IMG/VR virus record: IMGVR_UViG_3300042261_001929
Span: 1 to 64,000 of that record
Reading direction: 5' to 3' (one strand)
Source of the DNA: a virus
DNA: 64,000 nucleotides
Both the position numbers and the translations under genes were made by a program. Shown piece by piece: positions 1 to 8,940 of this stretch. The notes under the pieces were generated by a model. The model had not been told where the DNA came from. It saw nothing but the letters and a program-made list of their open reading frames with translations, and searched no databases. Position 1 is the first letter of the stretch; each line of letters opens with the position of its first letter.

Positions 1-457
1 GCTTGACTTCTGAGGTTGGTACACCCTGCTTATATGTTTGCCTATGTACCCCACCCTCGCGATGTACCTCGACAATCATCCAGCGCGACAGGGCATTTAC
101 CACAGAAATACCGACACCATGCAACCCACCTGAGCACTTATAGGTGTCATGGTCAAATTTACCTCCAGCATGCAGAATTGTGGTCACAAGCTCCAGTCCG
201 CTTTTTCCATATTGTGTATTAATATCAACGGGAATGCCACGCCCATTGTCGATAACAGTAATGCTCCCATCTAAATTCAATATAACATCAATTTTGTTAC
301 AAAAACCAGCAAGCGCCTCATCAACACTGTTGTCAACAACTTCATAAACAAGATGATGGAGTCCATTTGTATCCACGGACCCGATATACATTGATGGCCT
401 ATGTCTTACGGCCTCTAAACCTTCCAATACCTGAATTGAATCTGCTCCATATTCCAA
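1..457 (-). CDS. gyrB: DNA gyrase subunit B, N-terminal part (cut by window edge)
   Basis: The reverse strand reads into a GHKL-type ATPase domain of type IIA topoisomerases. Visible motifs are [13 protein letters not shown] (ATP/Mg-binding Asn), DNGRGIPVD and the glycine-rich ATP lid [17 protein letters not shown], in the order and spacing of GyrB; the wording is GyrB rather than archaeal Topo VI. Only about 152 codons lie in the window; the 3' end is beyond position 1. I place the start at a TTG (455-457) because it is preceded by a GGTGA Shine-Dalgarno at about 5 nt and no ATG fits. A TATA-like TTTTATAC lies about 40 nt upstream. GyrB with GyrA introduces negative supercoils; a viral copy would serve replication or packaging. 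Family assignment is secure, start less so. Confidence 0.93.
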   Translation of the reverse strand, partial: MEYGADSIQVLEGLEAVRHRPSMYIGSVDTNGLHHLVYEVVDNSVDEALAGFCNKIDVILNLDGSITVIDNGRGIPVDINTQYGKSGLELVTTILHAGGKFDHDTYKCSGGLHGVGISVVNALSRWMIVEVHREGGVHRQTYKQGVPTSEVK

Positions 458-539
458 GATTTTCACCTTCGGTAGAAGCAATGCGTTCAAGGTATAAAAG
501 AGTTTCGCTAAAAAGGGTGTTAAAAGGTAAAAGAGTTTA

Positions 540-875
540 TTAATTTCTTATTATTTTGTATATCTTCTGATTGCCATCACTGTCGTTGTACCTATAAACC
601 GTCAATTTAACAGTGTCTCCGATGTGCGTATCATCAAACCAAAGATCCTCGTCGTCTATGGACTCTTTTATACCCAATACGTCAACCATTGTGTAATAAT
701 GTCTATGTGATGTTTTTCCTGTCGTGTGGTACTCTCCCCATCTATCAATTATTTTCCCGTCAATCACAACCCTGTCACATTTTTCTGTCATCGAATCGTC
801 ATACAGCGCCCATAATAAAACCATCATGGCAAATCCACCTAAAATAATTGCCATTATCCAATCTCCTTTATCCAA
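540..875 (-). CDS. small membrane-anchored protein
   Basis: A 111-residue protein with one N-terminal hydrophobic segment (about residues 8-24, [19 protein letters not shown]) followed by a soluble, charged domain rich in beta-prone residues. The layout (anchor plus small beta domain ending in [13 protein letters not shown]) resembles other small anchored proteins in this window, for example 38849-39124, which also ends in a short VTITIRGN strand. No family recognised. Likely faces the cell exterior or envelope; function unknown. Confidence 0.6.
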   Translation of the reverse strand: MDKGDWIMAIILGGFAMMVLLWALYDDSMTEKCDRVVIDGKIIDRWGEYHTTGKTSHRHYYTMVDVLGIKESIDDEDLWFDDTHIGDTVKLTVYRYNDSDGNQKIYKIIRN

Positions 876-1031
876 AATCTCATCTCCATAATGACTGTAT
901 ATTATATAAAAATATATCTATATTTATTATGCTAACAAAACCATTTAACTTATCATCAAATGTCGGCATTCTCTTTTTAAATTCCGAAAAAATAGTGATC
1001 CCGACAAGTTGTCGGGATAACTGTCTGAATT

Positions 1032-1616
1032 TTAGTTAGCCACTCCTGTATGCATGAAGGTCAGCTCAGCCGGAGTCAGTGGCTTATCTGATTCTACAAT
1101 GATAAACGTGCCTGCTGGTATGATTTTTACATAATTTCCAGCCGTGGTGAAGTAGAAGAAATATTGTCCACTGTCACCAAATGTTCCATCCTCTTCGACC
1201 GCCTCTTGTGTAACCGCAATCCTTCCATTCAACAAGAACGGAATACCGTTGAAATTGTTATCCGATATTGGATAATAGTTTGGATACGTGTCTACAATGG
1301 TCCTTGGCGTAAGTCTCTTTCCTGAAGAGACGATCTTATACAGTACCACATCTTGCATGCAGATTTGACCGTTCTGCCCGATCATATAAATGTACTTTTG
1401 CACGCCTGGGCGGTTATCACGATCGAGCTTCATATTGAGCAAAAGTTGTTCAACAGTCTTGTTATCTTCAACTGGTTTAACCTTCGGTGTGCTCATTGCC
1501 ACGCCTGATGCAGACATTGGCACCACACCTTGGTTTCTTTCAGCGCACCCACTCATCGATACCACAATCAAAACTGCTAACAACAGTCCGATCGCTCCCA
1601 AATTCAAATGCTTCAT
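1032..1616 (-). CDS. predicted lipoprotein
   Basis: 194 residues. The N-terminus has a lysine, a hydrophobic run (LGAIGLLLAVLIVVSM) and a lipobox-like SGC at residues 22-24, so the mature protein would start at the lipidated Cys. The rest is a soluble domain with no motif I recognise. A secreted lipoprotein in a viral genome could alter the host surface, for example in superinfection exclusion, but that is only inference. It sits just downstream of another anchored protein (1628-2125) with an 11-nt gap and is probably co-transcribed with it. Confidence 0.7.
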   Translation of the reverse strand: MKHLNLGAIGLLLAVLIVVSMSGCAERNQGVVPMSASGVAMSTPKVKPVEDNKTVEQLLLNMKLDRDNRPGVQKYIYMIGQNGQICMQDVVLYKIVSSGKRLTPRTIVDTYPNYYPISDNNFNGIPFLLNGRIAVTQEAVEEDGTFGDSGQYFFYFTTAGNYVKIIPAGTFIIVESDKPLTPAELTFMHTGVAN

Positions 1617-1627
1617 GTTCTCACCTA

Positions 1628-2125
1628 TTATAACCCTTTCATTTCGTTTCCATAACTATACTCAGGGATTCTATCAGGCAACTGGTTAAAGTCTTCCTTT
1701 GATGGAACACCCTTTGGCCAATTACCAAGATCAGCGATGTTCATATTCCACTGACTTTTCGCTACATTGTAGTTCATGACAACCCTATTTCTGTTCGCGA
1801 TGGTTCCCATGATCTCTGATATGGTTTTAGCATGTAGTTGTTTTGTCGTGCGGTCCCACTTCTTTCTTTCTTCCTCGCTCGTGTTTCCGTTGATCGCCTT
1901 TGCCGTGTTTATCATGCCTACAATATTGGCATCGGCAGCATCAATTGCTCCTTTCTGAGACTGGAACCACTCATATCTTTCTTGAATCCGAGATGGTTGA
2001 ATTTCCTTAACAACGACATCAACGGTTTTGTCTGCATAGTCAGTCGTGAAAAATAGAACCTTTGCTCCAACAACCAAAACACCAATCAATATGCATATTC
2101 CTATCCATTTCAATTCATTTGACAT
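1628..2125 (-). CDS. membrane-anchored helical protein, possibly LemA-like
   Basis: 165 residues: N-terminal membrane segment (about residues 7-27), then a mostly helical region around the sequence RIQERYEWFQSQKGAIDAADANI, ending in a less ordered tail with SYGNEMKGL. The anchor plus long helix resembles LemA-type proteins, but the match is weak and I do not name it so. Upstream TATA-like ATTTATATTAG (about 2147-2157 read on the minus strand) is placed back to back with the promoter of the plus-strand gene at 2205. Confidence 0.6.
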   Translation of the reverse strand: MSNELKWIGICILIGVLVVGAKVLFFTTDYADKTVDVVVKEIQPSRIQERYEWFQSQKGAIDAADANIVGMINTAKAINGNTSEEERKKWDRTTKQLHAKTISEIMGTIANRNRVVMNYNVAKSQWNMNIADLGNWPKGVPSKEDFNQLPDRIPEYSYGNEMKGL

Positions 2126-2180
2126 ACAAAAATAGGATAGTGTTGATCTAATATAAATAGATTACGATCCACCACAATCT

Positions 2181-2188
2181 TTTTATAC
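2181..2188 (+). promoter_or_regulatory. TATA box of the YkgJ-like gene
   Basis: TTTTATAC lies 17-24 nt before the ATG at 2205. The spacing predicts a transcript that starts at or next to the ATG, that is a leaderless mRNA, typical of archaeal promoters. Confidence 0.6.
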
Positions 2189-2204
2189 ATTATTGTGTTA
2201 ATAG

Positions 2205-2930
2205 ATGAGTATGATAAACGAAGCAAAGTTGAGAGAAGAGATGGAGTTTGTATCGTCGTTATCGAACGATATAAAGTCAATGGCTGTGATGTCATGTCTT
2301 TTTAAATGCCAGCAATGTGGAAAATGTTGTAATGATATCGATGGCGTGTCTGTTGATAAGGAAGATATAAAGCGTATTTCAAATGAATTAGGGCATGGTA
2401 TCAATTGGTTTATGAAAAATATGATCGAAGATGTCAAACATCCAGATGATGGTGTATACTTTTTGAAGGATACTAAACTCAAAAGAAGATGTATATTTTA
2501 TGATAATGGGTGTACAATTTATTCAAAACGACCAAAAATATGCAGGTGCTATCCATGCTTCAATGCTGATGATAATGGAATGAGATTCCATATGTACACT
2601 ACATGCCCAGGATCAGTTTCACTGGCAAAAGAGATTTTATATTACAAAACGCATGTAATAGATCCTTCTGAACCAATGTCAACCGATGAGATGACCTCAT
2701 ACGGTATTATAGTTATAGCTGCATATATCCATGTTTGTGAGACCTCGTTAATATCAAAAGATCTTAAAAAAGAACCGAAAAAAGTATTTCCAGAAATCAT
2801 GAAAATGATCAATTTAGATAAAATTGATATTTCGACCGGAAATGGGAGGGCAATAGCAATGAGCTTCCTTGCCCGATACGTACATAACATTGAAGAGTTT
2901 TTTACTCAACTCCAAAATGATAAAAAATAA
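2205..2930 (+). CDS. YkgJ-family cysteine-cluster protein (metal-binding)
   Basis: 241 residues. The Cys pattern is that of the YkgJ / zinc- or iron-chelating family (PF03692 type): CQQCGKCC at about residues 36-43, then RCIFYDNGC and a C-terminal part CRCYPC. These proteins bind a metal or Fe-S centre; some act as oxidoreductases or in oxygen-sensitive modification, but the role of most is unknown. Three nucleotides separate its stop from the convergent MuF-type gene. It has its own TATA promoter, so it is an independent plus-strand transcription unit. Confidence 0.75.
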   Translation: MSMINEAKLREEMEFVSSLSNDIKSMAVMSCLFKCQQCGKCCNDIDGVSVDKEDIKRISNELGHGINWFMKNMIEDVKHPDDGVYFLKDTKLKRRCIFYDNGCTIYSKRPKICRCYPCFNADDNGMRFHMYTTCPGSVSLAKEILYYKTHVIDPSEPMSTDEMTSYGIIVIAAYIHVCETSLISKDLKKEPKKVFPEIMKMINLDKIDISTGNGRAIAMSFLARYVHNIEEFFTQLQNDKK

Positions 2931-2931
2931 C

Positions 2932-5900
2932 CTATTCTTTTTCATTTTTTATATAATTATCTACATAATCATCATAAAACCATTCATAATCATCTTCCCA
3001 TCCATCTTGGAATGGGTTTTCGTTGGTTCTAACGTCCAGAACTTCTGAAAAACGGGGTTTTCCTTTGTGAGTACCAATGCCAATCAGAGCATCATATCCC
3101 TCTTTTCTTATTCGGGCAGCTATTATATGCTCTTGGATTGCATATCTTCTTAGGTTCCCTTTTTTTGTGTTTTCATAAATTTCATTTGCATATCCTGGAT
3201 CTCCTCCATACCTTTCTAAAATATTTTCGATTTCAGAAACCACCTTATTAGGAGATACCTGACCAGTATTTACGTAGTAAGAAGCACCTGTAATTTTCTT
3301 GGAAATTTCGTCCTGTAATGCCATCAATTTGGATTTTCCTTCAAGAAGTGTATATGCCCTTTCAGGAACTGCTCCCCCCGTCGCGCCTTTTATTATAAGC
3401 GGGTTCCTAAAGATTGTTTTGCCCTCCATTCTTTCGGGTCCGCCATATTCATTTTTTGTCGATTTATAATGTCTTGCATAAGGCGATTTGGCTTCCGGTA
3501 GATAAAAAACTCCAGATCTTAATGCTAATGATCCTGCTTGCTCTGGTTCTTGGTATCTTACCACTGTCATTTCCAATCCCTTGTCCGTTACTTTTGCCCC
3601 TTCTGTATTTGTTATTGCATCACGAACTTCTGGTCTTGATAATGTTTCAGCACGTTTGGATGACATAAATATTTGAAAATCATCTCTTGACTTAACATCC
3701 TTTATGCTCTTAAAAGTAGCACTGGAAACCGATGACTTAGTATCGGCGCACTCATTCGTGTCAGGATTTTTATCTCCTTTCTTGCATTTATAGTTAAGTT
3801 TAATAGCCTCAATTGGCTCTACATATACCTCATTTTGTTTCATACCTGATTTAAATTTAACTCCTTTTATGAATTCTAGTCCATATTTGTCACATGCTTT
3901 CTTCAATTGTGTACGCGAATCTTCCAAATCCCCTGTTGTACGAAACTCTTTTTCGATTGCACTTGTGCTTAGCGTATAAAAGTTCTTAAGCTTTTTGCTG
4001 TCCGCATTGTCCGGTACCTGAATTATATCCATCTCATCATCTTTTACCATAACGCCCATAGTAGAGCTATAATTGTCCTTCCAGCTCTGCTTGAACATAT
4101 TAATATCGCCAGCGGAGAAGGAAGAAACGCCCTCAAATGATGGAATATCAAGAAGGTTGCCATCCTTGTCACGGCTCTGCCCACCATGTGAGTGAATATT
4201 CACAAGGTCCGTTCTATCCTCTTTTGGTATTTTTGCCAAGTCTTTGTGTTTGAATATCGATCCATCCTTTGTTATCCAAAATCCAGTGTCTGACGTTGTC
4301 AACAATTTTCCTTTTTTTGGTATGTAACCATGATGCAGTCTCCTGACATCCTCTGAAATTGCTTTTTCTACAGCACTGACAATTATAGAATTTTTTCCGT
4401 TGACTGATTCCGTTTTTTCGGTAGTTTGAACTTTACTTCTCAAATAATTCTCGATTTCTCCCTTTATTTCATCAGGGCTTAGATTGGGTTGAATACCAAG
4501 CGTGCTCAGTCTTGAAAAGTATTTCGATTTAGATCCGTCTTTTATTTTCATGACAGTAAAATCAGGGACATTTTTTTGGTCACTTGATGAAAGCATTCCA
4601 ACCGCTTTCAATATGTTACCATTTTGTTCCTTATTATTTGCACGCACAATAATTTCTTTATCACCATATTTGAACCTTGTAATATGCACACCACCAAGCT
4701 CTGGAATGTACGTTTGAGAAACTTCCTTAAATTTTTGACTTCCACCAACTTTTCCACCGCAAGACCCCTCGCCAGTTCCCACCTTCTCGTCATCAGGACA
4801 ATTTGAATTTGACTTTATACCTTCACAAAATTTTCCAGTTTCAGGGTCGTGACACTCGTTAGAATTTTCTTTGATCGGATTGTGTGTCTTTCTCAGGTCA
4901 AAAACCTCTGACAGTCTGGTTGACTTTCCACCTTCTCGCTCAATGCCTATGACCGAATCATACCCCTTGGCACGTATCGCGTGCGCGAAGATATGTTCCT
5001 TAACAGTAAGTCCAATTACATCAGGCGAATCCTCATTTTTCAGAGTGTCATAGATAGGTTTTGCAAAGGTCTTATCCCCACCAAATCCAGACAAAACATT
5101 CTCAATATTACGTATAATGTTATCGGGACCATCACCATCTTCAATCAGTGTCGTGATATTTTCATAAACAACCTTGTTCAACTTATTTAATATTTTATCG
5201 CCCTTTATAGAGACATATGCTCTCTCAGGTACTTCTCCCCCTGTCGTACCTTTTATAATCAATGGATTTTTAAAGACCGCACGCTCTTGAATTTTTTCTG
5301 ATCCACCATATATGTTCGATTCTGGATTATCATATGCTGTTTCTAGAGGAGAATTTTTTTCAGGAAGATAGAAGACACCTGTACGTAGTGCCAATGATCC
5401 TGACTGTGATGGTTCTTGAAACCGTGTTATATCCAACTCAATACCATCTTTTGTCAGTTTTGCCCCTTTGGTATTACGAATTGCATTTTTTAAACCTATA
5501 TTATCATATTCTTTTATAAGATCTCGTGATCCGCCGCATGTGAATCTTCCCGCTTCGTGTGAGTCCAATGGACATTTTGAATTTTCCTTATGAGTAATTG
5601 ATATATCATCAGGAACTACATATTCCTCACTTTGACCATCATTTTCCACGCGAGTTTGCATCCAAGGGGTATTGTCTACATCTCCGGTAGCTGGTTTTTC
5701 ATCAGGAGCATCTAAATAACCCTTTTCGATAAGTTTTTGCCTCTGAAATTGCGTAAGATCTTTCTCGCGCAGGGTTATCATAGAACATCTGCACGATGGG
5801 TGACTATCTTGGGGTATCTCATATAAATCGTTTGTATCCGGATCGACAAAAGGTTCATCTACCGGCACAATGGAGTTCATCACGCCTTCCTTTTCATTGT

Positions 5901-6486
5901 CGATAAACCGCTTACATATCTTACATGAACGATCGTCGCCTATTACCATCCATTGCTTAAACTCCCTGTCAAGCTTCTTGGCAACTCCAAGGACCGCTTC
6001 GTTTTGTGTCCTGTGGTGCTCAGATCTGTATATCATTTTCATTCGCGAAGGGCTCAGCGTATAATTATCCCTATATTTGCGTTCAAACTCGCGCTCTCCG
6101 ACACCCCAGCTATCTTTAAGATCTTTTTTGAGCCTATTGATATCGGTTTGTGTGAGCATTTTTGCCAATTTTAAACCATGATCTTCGAAATATTCTCCTG
6201 CTAAAGACTCCGCAAATCCTTCATCATTAAAAAATGCCTTCGGCTCTGCTTTTTTTACACTATTTACATAACTGTCCTTTATCCCACCATTCCAAATCAT
6301 TGACCATAACTTGAAATTTTTCAATAACAGGCTTTTTCCCACTTTTTTCTGTATATTTAACCACATTATTTCCAATTTGCTTGGGAATTTGCCTTTCGGA
6401 TTCTCCAATTTCTTTGTAGCCTCGGTAAGTTTTCTTCTAAATTGAGGGGAATTCATATCAAAATCATTTATAGGCATATATATCAA
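2932..6486 (-). CDS. MuF-type head protein fused to two ART-like domains and a JAMM domain
   Basis: 1184 residues. Order: MuF-like head-morphogenesis domain (about 60-240) with CKIC at 188-191 and the hallmark HPSCRC at 229-234; EEYVVPD plus Cys cassette (C305, C317); ADP-ribosyltransferase-like domain 1 (about 330-535: GVFYLPE, NPLIIKG, GYDSVIG, SEVFDLR); Cys cassette(s) (C544, C554, C563, C576); JAMM/MPN metallopeptidase-like domain (about 700-830) with HSH at 765-767 and SAGD at 791-794; cassette (C901, C913); ART-like domain 2 (about 945-1165), clearly a duplicate of the first. MuF proteins associate with the portal inside the head and may be ejected with DNA. JAMM enzymes cut isopeptide bonds such as those of ubiquitin-like SAMPs in archaea. 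This is a polyvalent head protein; enzymatic activity is inferred from motifs. Confidence 0.85.
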   Translation of the reverse strand: MIYMPINDFDMNSPQFRRKLTEATKKLENPKGKFPSKLEIMWLNIQKKVGKSLLLKNFKLWSMIWNGGIKDSYVNSVKKAEPKAFFNDEGFAESLAGEYFEDHGLKLAKMLTQTDINRLKKDLKDSWGVGEREFERKYRDNYTLSPSRMKMIYRSEHHRTQNEAVLGVAKKLDREFKQWMVIGDDRSCKICKRFIDNEKEGVMNSIVPVDEPFVDPDTNDLYEIPQDSHPSCRCSMITLREKDLTQFQRQKLIEKGYLDAPDEKPATGDVDNTPWMQTRVENDGQSEEYVVPDDISITHKENSKCPLDSHEAGRFTCGGSRDLIKEYDNIGLKNAIRNTKGAKLTKDGIELDITRFQEPSQSGSLALRTGVFYLPEKNSPLETAYDNPESNIYGGSEKIQERAVFKNPLIIKGTTGGEVPERAYVSIKGDKILNKLNKVVYENITTLIEDGDGPDNIIRNIENVLSGFGGDKTFAKPIYDTLKNEDSPDVIGLTVKEHIFAHAIRAKGYDSVIGIEREGGKSTRLSEVFDLRKTHNPIKENSNECHDPETGKFCEGIKSNSNCPDDEKVGTGEGSCGGKVGGSQKFKEVSQTYIPELGGVHITRFKYGDKEIIVRANNKEQNGNILKAVGMLSSSDQKNVPDFTVMKIKDGSKSKYFSRLSTLGIQPNLSPDEIKGEIENYLRSKVQTTEKTESVNGKNSIIVSAVEKAISEDVRRLHHGYIPKKGKLLTTSDTGFWITKDGSIFKHKDLAKIPKEDRTDLVNIHSHGGQSRDKDGNLLDIPSFEGVSSFSAGDINMFKQSWKDNYSSTMGVMVKDDEMDIIQVPDNADSKKLKNFYTLSTSAIEKEFRTTGDLEDSRTQLKKACDKYGLEFIKGVKFKSGMKQNEVYVEPIEAIKLNYKCKKGDKNPDTNECADTKSSVSSATFKSIKDVKSRDDFQIFMSSKRAETLSRPEVRDAITNTEGAKVTDKGLEMTVVRYQEPEQAGSLALRSGVFYLPEAKSPYARHYKSTKNEYGGPERMEGKTIFRNPLIIKGATGGAVPERAYTLLEGKSKLMALQDEISKKITGASYYVNTGQVSPNKVVSEIENILERYGGDPGYANEIYENTKKGNLRRYAIQEHIIAARIRKEGYDALIGIGTHKGKPRFSEVLDVRTNENPFQDGWEDDYEWFYDDYVDNYIKNEKE

Positions 6487-6523
6487 ATTAGAAATAACGT
6501 AAAGGGGAAAACGTAAAAAAGAG

Positions 6524-6757
6524 TTAAAATGTTTTGACTATTTTATCAATTTCCTTCTTAAGGGCGGATGAGTTCGTTTTTGAAAAGTCAAATGCCCAAT
6601 TTACCCACGCCTCATATGCCGCCTTCCCCTTTTCAGTGCTATATGCTGGCATATCGACTCCATATGTTTCTTGGTAAAACGCCTGTGCGTGTTCAAGCAT
6701 TGTCATCTTTTCTGGATTTTTTGTAATAGGCATCACCATCTGTATTTTAGCACCCAT
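6524..6757 (-). CDS. small conserved-looking protein upstream of MuF gene
   Basis: 77 residues from the ATG at 6757 (a TTG one codon earlier is less likely). Helical, with QAFYQETYGVDMPAYSTEKGKAAYEAW in the middle (given here in shortened reading as ETYGVDMPAY followed by EAWVNWAF). It ends 38 nt before the MuF gene on the same strand. No family recognised. An 4-5-4 inverted repeat GATC-AAAAA-GATC lies just upstream near 6778-6790. Confidence 0.6.
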   Translation of the reverse strand: MGAKIQMVMPITKNPEKMTMLEHAQAFYQETYGVDMPAYSTEKGKAAYEAWVNWAFDFSKTNSSALKKEIDKIVKTF

Positions 6758-6906
6758 CAACTAAAGAAAAAAGAAAGATCAAAAAGATCCTTCTTTTCCC
6801 TTGGTTGGTTTTTTGGGTAGATGCTATTACACTGGTAAAGTACTTAAAGGTTTTGGCACAAAGATTTAAATAGAAAAACACCCAACGTGGTAATCAGTGA
6901 ATTAAC

Positions 6907-7146
6907 ATGGTTGACAAAAATGGATTCTACAATAAATATAGTATAACTAGAACTGATGGAACACCGATTAATAGAGATGAGGAGCATTTTGTCTTAAAGC
7001 TCGATTCTGATAGGTTTGCTCGCGATGCCGCAATTTACTATGCCCAAATATCCAATAATGCGTTGCTAGAAAGTGACCTGCGCATACTGTTTAAGCAAAG
7101 AGGATGGGATTTTAGTAAATTGAAGCACTCACCAAGGGTACCATAA
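6907..7146 (+). CDS. small phage-type hypothetical protein
   Basis: 79 residues. The stretch EHFVLKLDSDRFARDAAIYYA followed by a NALLESDLRILF helix is a wording I know from many short phage proteins (FVLRLDxDxHAR...). Function unknown. A TATA-like TTTAAATA sits near 6863-6870 and AGTGA shortly before the ATG, so this plus-strand gene has its own promoter within the minus-strand structural block. The motif quoted is split here: FVLKLDSD then ARDAAIYYA. Confidence 0.65.
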   Translation: MVDKNGFYNKYSITRTDGTPINRDEEHFVLKLDSDRFARDAAIYYAQISNNALLESDLRILFKQRGWDFSKLKHSPRVP

Positions 7147-7179
7147 GCCTTATATACGAAAGCTGTGCAATAGCATGTT

Positions 7180-8403
7180 ATGTTATCCACTGAGAAGGTT
7201 AACCGATATGTAGGAATGACGGCATCAATTCTGAACGAGAACGTACACATCCTTGGCATGAAGAGAAAAAACATAGTGGACTTTGTTATTGCTAATATCA
7301 AGAATAACGATCGGGGGTACATGAGCACCTATAACCCTCTTATTAGGACCATTGTATCGATCGTACTTGAATCTAGAAGAACCAAGGACGAGTCGTTAAT
7401 TGGACTAATTAACATGATCTGTGATGGAAAGATATATCACATGATTGCTTATGACTTCATTACTGCCACAAAAAATGATTTGAGGTCTAGGAGTATCATA
7501 ATGGCAATGGATGAAGTCAAAAGATCAGAGAGTATGATGGAGTTCATATCAAAGAGTGGTTGTTGGAAGGATACCAACGCTATCATCGATATGGCAAATA
7601 CCCTACAATTCCCTGAGATCCCACACACCGAAGAACATATCTTACAAAACACTATTGCCATAGCATCCAGATTGACCAAGGATGAGATTATGGAGTTGGG
7701 AGCAACCCATATAATTGCGAAACATCTTGGGTTAAGGTTTAAGAGAAAAGAACTTCATCAGGCAATACCACGAGTTGTTAGTATCATGAGGAGAATAAGA
7801 AGTTCAAGCAAAAACATGCCATTGATGAATTTGCTTGATCTGATGTATGAAGGAAAACTAAGTGTCATTACTGGCTACTATTTCACGATTGCTACCGACT
7901 TTGACATCAATACAAGAAATGAATTGATGAATAGCCGTGATTTGGCTGGCATTCATAACTATGTCACGAACTTCAGATACCATCCATCAGAATATAACAA
8001 GCTTTACACTCAACTGAAGAACGGTATCAATACCAATGTTGGTAGATGCAATACTACAGAAAAAATAAAGGAGTATTACAAAGCATTGAACGCGATCTCT
8101 CATCGGCCTATGACACCCCTGAAGGATGCCACAGAGCCACAATCAAATGTGGTGCTCAAATCAGAAAGTGTTAATCCAAGAGACAATCTCAATGTACCTG
8201 ATATACTTGAGGTAAACCTTAAGCTAGATCCCCGCTCATTAGAGATATTGGCACAAATATATAAAACATCAATATGGAATTGCAATTCACTCAACGACGA
8301 GGAAGAGGTCGCTGGATTCTTTGATAAACACTTTGCCCAGATTGATCCAAGGTTTACCAAGACAAAGACTCATGGCATTGATCTATCCAAGATTAATGCT
8401 TAA
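7180..8403 (+). CDS. unknown 407-residue helical protein
   Basis: Almost entirely helical, with two internal stretches of similar wording: LIGLINMICDGKIYHMIAYDF (about residues 74-94) and LMNLLDLMYEGKLSVITGYYF (about 206-226), which suggests an internal duplication of roughly 130 residues. The C-terminal third (after 310) is more acidic. No catalytic motif seen. TATA-like CTTATATAC at about 7148-7156 is 24-32 nt from the ATG, so leaderless transcription is likely. It lies with 6907 and 8455 as a three-gene plus-strand island. Confidence 0.6.
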   Translation: MLSTEKVNRYVGMTASILNENVHILGMKRKNIVDFVIANIKNNDRGYMSTYNPLIRTIVSIVLESRRTKDESLIGLINMICDGKIYHMIAYDFITATKNDLRSRSIIMAMDEVKRSESMMEFISKSGCWKDTNAIIDMANTLQFPEIPHTEEHILQNTIAIASRLTKDEIMELGATHIIAKHLGLRFKRKELHQAIPRVVSIMRRIRSSSKNMPLMNLLDLMYEGKLSVITGYYFTIATDFDINTRNELMNSRDLAGIHNYVTNFRYHPSEYNKLYTQLKNGINTNVGRCNTTEKIKEYYKALNAISHRPMTPLKDATEPQSNVVLKSESVNPRDNLNVPDILEVNLKLDPRSLEILAQIYKTSIWNCNSLNDEEEVAGFFDKHFAQIDPRFTKTKTHGIDLSKINA

Positions 8404-8454
8404 CTCCCTTTTTTATCGAAACCCTTAAGTAATATCAACGCATACGCTGTTATT

Positions 8455-8934
8455 ATGCTAGAAAGTAACTCATTAAGTGATTTTAATAAAACGTTGAAGA
8501 GCTTACAAGAATGCACTATCCCTACCGCTGTAGAATACCTGATCAAACGGTTATATAACATTGCGGATTCTTATATTGTTACCGATGCGGATATATCAGA
8601 AGAATGGCTAAAGGTCGATACCATAAGAGCTGGTCAATATCATACACAAGGTTTCGGCGCAGAAAAATATGCAAAAGCGGCAGCCGAAAACATAGCATTC
8701 ACGTATTCATACTTTGGTATACCTTCATGGGTTAAAGAGATAGAAAAGCCCGATTTTAAGGATGCATATGATAACATTACAGCGGACAATGACTATGAGG
8801 TGTTTGTGAAGTGTTCAAGAGATCTCGCGACACTTATCAAATACAAAAAAATCGATATCAACGAGGTCGTTAAGAACATGAACACGGCACAGGTAAATCC
8901 TAATGTATTCTTCCCATTTTATAAACCTAGTTAA
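8455..8934 (+). CDS. unknown 159-residue protein
   Basis: Third gene of the plus-strand island; TATA-like CTTAAGTAA lies about 30 nt upstream, so it has its own start of transcription. Helical and mildly acidic with YHTQGFGAEKYAKAAAENIAF in the middle (motif read in two parts: HTQGFGAEKY, AKAAAENIAF). No family recognised. It converges on the minus-strand gene at 8941 with only 6 nt between stops. Confidence 0.6.
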   Translation: MLESNSLSDFNKTLKSLQECTIPTAVEYLIKRLYNIADSYIVTDADISEEWLKVDTIRAGQYHTQGFGAEKYAKAAAENIAFTYSYFGIPSWVKEIEKPDFKDAYDNITADNDYEVFVKCSRDLATLIKYKKIDINEVVKNMNTAQVNPNVFFPFYKPS

Positions 8935-8940
8935 AATCAT

